A program made the position numbers and the translations under genes. Source: Gnetum montanum (taxonomy: Eukaryota; Streptophyta; Gnetopsida; Gnetales; Gnetaceae). Taken from it: 26,371 nucleotides of DNA. The notes under the pieces are model-generated. The model saw nothing but the letters and a program-made list of their open reading frames with translations. It did no database searches and had not been told where the DNA came from. Below are positions 19,872 through 26,371 of this stretch, in pieces. Every line of letters begins with the position of its first letter. The stretch's first letter is position 1. Where the stretch lies: assembly GCA_015680685.1 (NCBI GenBank), contig MNCI01006929.1, positions 127,533-153,903 on the forward strand, in the 5' to 3' direction.

Positions 19872-22800
19872 TCATAACTTCAGCCTTACAGTCGGACTTG
19901 GAACTTCCACGCGCACGCTAACGAGGGGACCGACTGCGGGTTCGAACTCCAGATCGGATTCGTCCAAATCCACTAACACAAACGACAACCGCGGCGAAGA
20001 CGACGTCGACGCGTGAGACTCCGTTCCAAATCGGAACGTCGACATGCTCATCGGCGTCATCGGCATCTCTCCGACGCGGCCAGTAGCCGTCACCGCCGTT
20101 AACTCCGCTGGCGACGGCGGCCTCACTCTCCTTTTCTTGCGGTTGGTTGGGCTGCGTTGTTGTTTGATCATACTCTGATCCATGTAAGTGACGAAGCTCT
20201 TGATCCGCGTCGAAAGCGGGCCCTGCGGCTTCTCCACGGCATCGTCGTTGTGGTATGTGTAAATGAGTTTGCCGAAGAAAACGAGCAGCGCCATTACCGA
20301 GGCTGTGCCGGTTATGAGATATAGTCCCCAGAAACTGCTCATGCTCAGGCGTTTGGAATCCACTTGGGCGCCTCCGCCCGTGCAGGCCGTATTGTTGAAC
20401 CATTTGCGCTGGATTCGCTCCATTTCTGGGCTCTCTGAGAGCTCCAGCACCGCCTTCGACATATCTGATACCAGCGGCGATCCTCGTTCAAAGGCCTGCA
20501 CTAACCAACAAATATTACGGTAATTGATACGTTTGGTTTCTTCTTACGTTCACGTTGACATTTGTAAATACCATCGCTATTTAACAGTTGTGGGAGAGCT
20601 GATAGTTTGGAATTTGCATTAGTGTTACTTACGAAACCGAGGCCACCTGTTCTGTAAATGGGATCTACGGTGGTGAAGCCGCTGTACTTGGACAAGAAAA
20701 GTCGAATGTAGGGAATCTCGTCAAAGATGGCGGCCACCTCGTGACTCCTGAGAGCGTCGGCGTACTGCTCCGGGGTCTCGTATTCTCTGAGCCTCTCCCT
20801 GGGGATTTTGAGCTGCTGTACTAGAAAATCTGCCACAAAAGAGCCAGTCAGGTAGCCCACGTTCTTGCCGTTTGATATCAGAGACTGCACGTTGGGCACC
20901 ATCGGCTTTATCTGTTGCACTGTTAGTATCGATGTTAAGCTCGCTGTGTAGCTCGAGTTCAGAATCAGCGCCACGAATAACCATATTAGTAACACCGCCT
21001 TGGCCAGACTGCTCACAACCTTTTCCCCTGAACAGAAGCCACAAAACACGGCCCATGTTAATGTTTTGGGATATCGGATGTTGCAGAAAGAATTCGGTGG
21101 CCGGGTAAGGTGGCTAGTGGTACTCACTATGTGCAAAGACCAGCGTCGAGAAGGAAAACCTGAACAGGTCAGGAAAACGAGAAGGAATCTATCAGTTAAT
21201 AAATCTTAAACTTTAAAATAATAGTCAAAGAAAGTAGGAAACCGAATCTTCATTCAAGAACTTATCTGGACTTCGGAAAAAAAAAAGTATAAAAGAAGCC
21301 CATCCTGCGAGAAGAATGTGAGAATTTGTAACATCCACTCACTAGACGAGACTGTTGGAAATGAGTTTTGTTGAATATTGAATGCTTGTCGGGCATGTGG
21401 ATTGTGGACTCACCAGAGCAGTGTGACAACTTGCTTGCTGGGCTTTCCTCGGAAGACGGTGTTGCGTCTGTGCTCCAGTACCCACACTACGAAGCCGGTA
21501 AACACAAAGAAACCGGCGGTGGCGGCCCACATTGCTGGAGTAAACGGTCTCATGAACGCCCACGCGTTGCCAGAGTCGTCCTGCTCCACAGGCGCCACCA
21601 TTATTAGACCTGACTCATAATAAGGCTGCGTGAAGTCCACGTAGTTGCTCCGGTTCGCCAGTATGGTGAAATCTCCCACTGCAGCTTCTACGTTCTGTTT
21701 CTCGACCCGCAAAATACAGACGCTCACTTTTTTCAGCTTAAAACCCAATTCACAGAAAAGCCCAAATACCAAAGATGATCTTAATGGTAAGACTCGAAAC
21801 ATGGAAACCAGAAATAAGTCAAGTAACCATGGATTCCGCGGTCAGTCACCTTGTGGTGAACCATCTGGACGATTCCGTCGTAGCTGGGCGTGTGTTTGCC
21901 GTTGCCTTGGGCGACGAACTCATACTGCAATGAATACGGTAGCCGCTGCAGCACAGCATTGAAGACGTCAATGACGAACCCGCCTGTGATCGAAAAATTA
22001 TCAGTCCCACTAGACGACGCATTCTCCGCAGTTATAAACTCCCGGAACCCGAACTTCACCGGCACAGCAATCCTCATCTTCTTCCCCAAAGTTGGCGGAA
22101 CCCACCCGCGCGGCGTTAAATGCGACCTTCCCGGCCACAAAATCGCATCCAGACCTCCGCCATAGCTACCGGAATCCTTCCCTAAGCCTCCCTGAGATTT
22201 CCAGAAGCCGACACGCTGGTACCCAGTACCCACAATGTTGAGAATCTCGTACTTCGAATCCACCAGCTCGCCGTCGTCGATCCGGACCCATCCGCTGACG
22301 CCCCGGAAATTCGTTTCCGCCAGCCGGCGCCGGAGTTCATTGCCGTTCTGTAAAACCGGGACGTCGCCGTCGCCGGAGAACCGGAATTTCCGGTCCGACA
22401 TCCGCGATAGTGCGCGGGCGAGCATGGAGACGGCGTCGTAGGCGTAGCAGGCGAAAACGTTGAGCTCGGCTTTGTCCTTGGGGTTCTCGGCTTGGAACCG
22501 TGCGCTCCACCGGCGGAAAAATTGCGGGTCCGGGGAAACCAAGGAGCGCGTGGCGAGGACCCCTTGCATGTTCTTGAGTTCGAACCGGTCGAGCTCGAGG
22601 GCGAAGCCGTCGGTGACGATCCAAGCGAAGTCGGCGACCATCATGCCTACAGCTTTGGCTTGGGCGAAGAGCCGTAGTCCCAGCGTTGACATCATGTGAA
22701 CGATGAAGACGCGCGTCTGCATGGCGTTGAGTTTGTAGAGCTCTCCGCGGATGAAGTCGTCGCCGGCGGTCACCGGGATCTCCAAGCGGTGCTGGATATC

Positions 22801-23632
22801 GGAACCGACGGCGTGGAGGGCCTCGTTCAGGTTACTGAGCATGCCGTTGCCGTAGTCGTTGTCGCTGTGGATTACGACCACATTCCGCCAGCCGAAGTAC
22901 GAGACTAGGTCCGCCAGCACCTTTGCCTGCACCGCGTCGCTGTGTGCAACCCGGAAAAAAAATGGGTACCTGCAAATTGGTATTGCAGCTCGGTTTACTT
23001 GGCAGTACTTAAAATTTGAATTTCTGCTTCTTGTTATACGAAATTCAAGACAAACATGATTTTGGGCATTTCTGCTCTTACCTGCGCACCCAGAGCAGCG
23101 GGTCGGTGGCGGAGTAAGTTATCATTGGGACCTGCGAGGCGTTGCAGAGCTCCGCCACAAACCACGCCTCTTGGGAGGTCTGCGGTCCGAGTATGGCCAC
23201 CACCTGTTCCTTCTGGATTAATCCCAGCGCTGGACAGAAAGCCAGTTCGTTAATCCAAATCACGTTAGAAGCTCAGGGATAAACCGTAACCGCTGATACA
23301 ATTTGGTGATGATATTGGATTCATGGGAGAATGGACCAAATTTGGGCACACAGAGACCGAATAGAATTGACTGTAATACCTGCGATCCCGGCGCGCACGG
23401 TGTCTCCTGCAGAGTGATTGAAGTGGAGAGCGAGGCGAGTGAAGGGTCCGAGAAGGGCCTGGTTATTGACATCTTGCGCGGCCAGTTCCAGTGCCGATTG
23501 CGCCGTTCTGCCGTACCAGTCATCGCCGGTAATGACACCCACATGGATGGCGGTAATTGTGTTCTCGGCTTTTCCCACAGTTAACAGCAGCAGAAGCCAA
23601 GTTCCGATCCAAATGCTCTGTACTGTGGCCAT
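19872..23632 (-). CDS. glutamate receptor-like (GLR) ligand-gated cation channel
   Basis: Seven exons join in frame: 23380-23632, 23082-23229, 21850-22969, 21414-21694, 21128-21159, 20633-21027, 19872-20495. Every intron has GT-AG ends; the sum is 2853 bp, 950 residues, a usual GLR length. Start ATG lies in GCCATGG and opens a signal peptide (1-22). An amino-terminal domain follows (about 27-400), with ILGPQTSQEAW and YPFFFRVAHSD. Ligand-binding lobe S1 is about 429-550, with GKKMRIAVPVKFGFREF and the likely carboxylate-binding Arg522 in ILANRSNYVDFTQPY. Then M1 561-582, pore loop 594-611 (VVTLLWFSFSTLVFAH), M3 619-641 with the GLR gate SYTASLTSILTVQQ (637-650), lobe S2 to 795, M4 798-820, and a cytoplasmic tail of about 125 residues with a basic patch (NRKKRRVRPPSP). 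Plant GLRs are tetrameric amino-acid-gated calcium-permeable channels in wound and defence signalling. Codons are GC-rich against AT-rich flanks. No break is seen; clade within GLRs not assigned. Confidence 0.95.
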
Positions 23633-23760
23633 GGCAATGCAGAGTCAGAATTGTCGCCCAGTATCCGGCGAATTTCGCTTGGATTTCCAGATTCTGGTTC
23701 CTGGGCTCTGGTTTCAACATTTTGGGACAGAGGCTTTTTATGTTTGAATATTCAATTGGT
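23633..23760 (-). promoter_or_regulatory. probable core promoter and 5' leader of the GLR gene
   Basis: On the minus strand ACATAAAAAGCCTC (about 23730-23743) is TATA-like and lies about 100 bases before the ATG at 23632, which would leave a leader of roughly 70 bases. The segment is part of a duplicated block, and the same TATA-like string recurs at 23861-23883 and 24319-24341. The start site is inferred, not seen. Confidence 0.45.
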
Positions 23761-23935
23761 GACTACCGCAAAGGGTCCGGTCAAAAAATAATCCGCCCCT
23801 CAGAAGCACAGTATCCCGACAATTTCGCTTGGATTTTCAGATTTTGGTTTCTGGTCTCTAGAGGCTTTTTATGTTTGAATATTAGACTTCTGCAAAGGGT
23901 CCAGTCAAAAAATAATACGCCGCTCATTTCTGGTC
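23659..23935. repeat. tandem duplication of about 130-150 bp in the GLR upstream region
   Basis: Unit 1 (23659-23808) and unit 2 (23809-23935) share CAGTATCC, AATTTCGCTTGGATTT, GAGGCTTTTTATGTTTGAAT and CAAAGGGTCC.GTCAAAAAA. Unit 2 lacks about 20 bases between the two main blocks. Confidence 0.88.
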
Positions 23936-23950
23936 CTTCGGGAACCGACC

Positions 23951-24107
23951 TTTCAAGCGTCTAAATTTCTCGTCTTCTTCTTAGTCGTTGTGGAATAGTA
24001 TTTTAACGTCGTCCCATCTGAAAGAGGTTTTTCAAGCGTCTAAATAACGCGTCTTCTTAGTCGTTGTGAAATAGTATTTTAACGTCGTCCCCATCTGAAA
24101 GAGGTTT
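23951..24107. repeat. tandem duplication of 79 bp
   Basis: Units at 23951-24029 and 24030-24107 share TTTCAAGCGTCTAAAT, TAGTCGTTGTG, AATAGTATTTTAACGTCGTC and CATCTGAAAGAGGTTTTTC. They differ at only a few bases. Confidence 0.95.
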
Positions 24108-24168
24108 TTCTCGGTATGTTGACTATGTTTTAATCTTCCATGACTTTTCCACGGCCTATTGCTTACTT

Positions 24169-24304
24169 CGACTGCCATCATATTCTATCGTGAACATGAT
24201 TGGATTTAAAGATTTTGGCTTCTGGTCTCTGATTTTCGACTGTCATCATATTCTATCGTGAACATGATTGGATTTAAAGATTTTGGCTTCTGGTCTCTGA
24301 TTTT
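24169..24304. repeat. tandem duplication of 68 bp
   Basis: Units at 24169-24236 and 24237-24304 differ at one base (GCCATCA against GTCATCA). Each includes AACATGATTGGATTTAAAG and TGGCTTCTGGTCTCTGATTT. It is followed by the third copy of GAGGCTTTTTATGTTTGAAT at 24319-24341. Confidence 0.97.
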
Positions 24305-24341
24305 CACATTTTCAGCCAGAGGCTTTTTATGTTTGAATATT

Positions 24342-24974
24342 ACATTGTTTTCAAACATTGTTCGAACACTTCTCCTCGAAGGCCCCCGCTAACAAAACTA
24401 ATACATAGTTCATTTCTCATTCTTTGAATCATAGTTTTTAAGGTCCGCCAGAAATCACCGATTTACGGATGAGTTCCTGGATCAGAAATTTTACAGACCC
24501 ATATTGAATTGGCAGGACTTTTATAATAAATTTTAGTTTTAGAAAGATTTAAGTATTATTTTTGCCAATCTATGATTAAGGGCAAGATCTCAAAAAAGTA
24601 ACATTGAAGTGGATTTAAAATTGGATGGACTATTTGATCTAATGAATAGTACTATATTTTTATTGAGTTTTTAAAACTTTAATATATTGTATATTGCTAA
24701 TTCTGATGCCAATAAAAAATTAAAATTTTTATATTTAATTTTCTATTCTAACTCAGCCCTTATATAAAAAAGATGAAAAATGTCATTACTAACATGAGTG
24801 CATATAAGTGCTCTCTTTTGTAAATATTGACAATTTTAAACTGATTTTTACACCGAGCCAATTTATAAAAAGGGTTCTTATTTTAGCTATCTAATTCAAT
24901 TTTTCAAATTATGTTAAATATAACTTACCCTGATTTACCAATTTATTGTGATTTTTCTTTGGATGTAGATAGCC
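24342..24974. other. AT-rich DNA without a gene
   Basis: No coding motif is seen. A few poly-A and poly-T runs. Confidence 0.5.
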
Positions 24975-25125
24975 TCAGGAACTGACCTTGTCTAAATTCC
25001 TCATCTTGTTGGTCATTGTTGTTGAACAGTATTTTCACGTTGTCCCCATGTGGAAGAGGTTTTTATCAATATCTTCAATGACTTTTCCATGGCCCATTGC
25101 TTACTCGGACTATCATAATATTCTA
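24975..25125. repeat. diverged single copy of the GLR upstream block
   Basis: Aligns with 23945-24185 minus its internal duplication: GGAACTGACCTTGTCTAAAT, TGTTGAACAGTATTTTCACG, TTGTCCCCATGTGGAAGAGG, then CATGGCCCATTGCTTACTCG. Being single-copy and more diverged, it shows the state before the 79-bp duplication, or is another member of a dispersed repeat. Confidence 0.8.
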
Positions 25126-25131
25126 ACCTAA

Positions 25132-25208
25132 ACCCAAAAATTTTTAGAACCCAAAAATTTTGAGAACCCCAAAAATTTTTAAAATTTTTAGAACTCAAAA
25201 ATTTTTAC
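25132..25208. repeat. short minisatellite of AACCCAAAAATTTTT-like units
   Basis: Four to five irregular units of 14-18 bp built on CCCAAAAATTTTTAGAA. The unit is itself self-complementary (AAAAATTTTT), so the array can fold into cruciforms. Confidence 0.75.
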
Positions 25209-25500
25209 TATCACTTTAAATAATATTAGAGGTATTTTTCAACAAGATATCTTATGAATTGAATTGAACAAGCGATTTCTTTTCAATGTGCCCTGGTGGA
25301 ATTGCATCATAACATGTCTTACAAATAATCTAGGCCATAACTCTCAACCCTTTCTCTTTCCACAATTGAGACTACCTCTGGGATATTGCAAGTGTTAAAT
25401 TTTATTATGTTGTTATTGGAAATTTTATTTAATCTAAAGCTAAATAAATATACATGTTAGTATTTCATAGTATGTGGTGTTTGTCTTCTAATTTATATAT
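25209..25500. other. unannotated AT-rich spacer
   Basis: Nothing recognised. Confidence 0.5.
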
Positions 25501-25565
25501 GGATGCATAACTTAATGGTTAAGATGTATAGTTTACTTATTATAAGTCATAGGTTTGATTTAAGG
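25501..25565 (+). repeat. decayed tRNA-like sequence (tRNA-derived SINE or tRNA pseudogene)
   Basis: TAACTTAATGGTTAAGATG resembles a D-arm/A-box and AGTCATAGGTTTGATTTAAG a T-arm/B-box (GGTTTGATTT for GGTTCGAATC), at tRNA-like spacing. The stems are partly broken by C-to-T type changes. No active tRNA is expected. Confidence 0.4.
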
Positions 25566-25702
25566 GAAGGGAGAATTAAAATTGTAAACAATTTAACAAT
25601 AAGTATAATAAAAAAGATATCGAGCATGATACTTCAAAAGAATATAGAAGACTATAGCCAACATGTATGAAGCATGGTTTAAACTAGTAACCTATTACCT
25701 AG

Positions 25703-26371
25703 TGATGAGCGGCAAGGTACCCCTACACCTAACCATACAAATCACAAAGCGTTCATGCACGATCTGGTCGAATTCTGTCAACTTTATCATTTTTGGTGCC
25801 CTAGTCTTCTAGGACGTGAATCTTGCCTTAAGGTCAATCGTTGTCTTCCCAATTACACTTGTGATGTACACTAGTATGGTTAAGTGTAATTGAGGCATCT
25901 AATTTTTATCATTTTGTATTTTTATGGTTTGATGTTCAAATGGAGATAAAAGTGATTGGATACGCCACTAGGTTACCAAGTAGTCACACGAGATGCTCGT
26001 AATCAAGTTGTACTCATACCGCATGTGATGAGCAGCCGATTCCTTGATTAACCATACACATCCTTAGATGCTCGTAATCAAGTCGTACTCATACCACATT
26101 CTAGGAAAGTAATAAATAACATTTAAATAAAATCCTATTCCATGCACTGCAAGGTTTATCCACAAAGCTCATCTTTATTTCCGTACACAACTTGCATTTA
26201 GGTACAAAGCTGCTTGAATAAAGATCTGTTCACTTGGGGACTCCTACTTCGGGCACATGGAAAATAATCTATCTTTGGAGTGCTTGAACTGCTAGAGTTT
26301 CCCTACTTCTAGACTAGGATGAAAAATGAGGGGAGTGCCGCCTCTTATTTATAGATTTGGTAGCAGACCGC
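25703..26371 (-). repeat. Gypsy LTR copy B, cut by window end
   Basis: Starts TGATGAGCGGCAAGGTACCC and aligns with copy A, including the ACACAACTTGCATTTAGGTAC and TCCGTACACAA parts near 26175 and the TATA box (TATAAATA on minus) at 26346-26353. The DNA to its left has no primer site, so it is a 3' LTR of an element beginning right of the window, or a solo LTR. Inside it AGATGCTCGTAATCAAGT and the following bases occur twice (25991 and 26066). Confidence 0.85.

Noticed and set aside
19918-22908. Several long antisense or shifted frames inside the GLR gene (for example 19918-20403, 22337-22624, 22696-22908)
   Set aside because: They are shadows of GC-rich GLR exons; the spliced frame with GLR motifs explains the DNA.
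23418-23964. Plus-strand frames around the GLR first exon
   Set aside because: They read antisense to exon 1 and across the upstream duplications; the repetition in the peptides only mirrors the DNA repeat.
23659-24341. Possibility that the GLR upstream repeats are an LTR of a known family
   Set aside because: No TG...CA ends, target duplication or primer site were found; they are head-to-tail local duplications.

Overview
The window is nuclear DNA of a land plant, most likely a seed plant. It carries one intact protein-coding gene, a seven-exon glutamate receptor-like (GLR) channel gene on the minus strand (19872-23632). The rest is AT-rich and dominated by old, mutated transposable elements: Athila-like Gypsy LTRs, a full-length but dead Copia element, non-LTR LINE reverse transcriptase remnants, RTE-type LINE tails and an unassigned LTR-like family. 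Many element codons and motifs show C-to-T or G-to-A decay (for example a tRNA-Asp primer site with CG changed to TG, and CAG turned into TAG in gag), as expected of methylated, long-silenced repeats. The slow-decay, layered-repeat picture would suit a large genome such as a gymnosperm's, but the sequence alone does not fix the species.

Layout, left to right. 1-2386: 5' part of an Athila-like Gypsy element on the minus strand (gag remnant, leader with a hairpin, tRNA-Asp-type primer site, 800-bp LTR). 2387-3083 and 7532-about 7720: two halves of one decayed LINE reverse transcriptase on the plus strand, split by a 4448-bp Copia element (3084-7531, minus strand) that has both LTRs, primer site and polypurine tract but lacks the reverse transcriptase core. 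7720-8740: repeat-poor AT-rich DNA with a short minisatellite. 8741-10389: two direct copies of an unassigned roughly 0.8-kb repeat, one with a long AC/TC microsatellite. 10529-11559: a complete solo LTR of the Athila-like family with a 5-bp target duplication. 11897-13030: two 3' tails of RTE LINEs. 13053-14130: a recent 538-bp tandem duplication. 15016-15560 and 18380-18646: further copies of the unassigned repeat. 16633-18271: a CpG-rich island and isolated exon-like signals of an unrecognised minus-strand gene or pseudogene. 19223-19603: small repeats beyond the GLR 3' end.

The GLR gene reads right to left. Its seven exons join in frame to give a 950-residue protein with signal peptide, amino-terminal domain, two-lobed ligand-binding domain, pore loop, three membrane helices and a long cytoplasmic tail. 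All six introns are short (100-254 bp) with GT-AG ends, and one exon is only 32 bp. The DNA directly upstream (23659-24341) is a chain of three pairs of tandem duplications that triplicates a TATA-like segment, and a diverged single copy of part of it lies at 24975-25125. At the far right (25703-26371) is another LTR of the Athila-like family, cut by the window end.

Only the GLR gene is expected to give a working product. Its likely role is a plasma- or endomembrane cation channel gated by amino acids. The rest is best read as a record of repeat insertion and local duplication around it.
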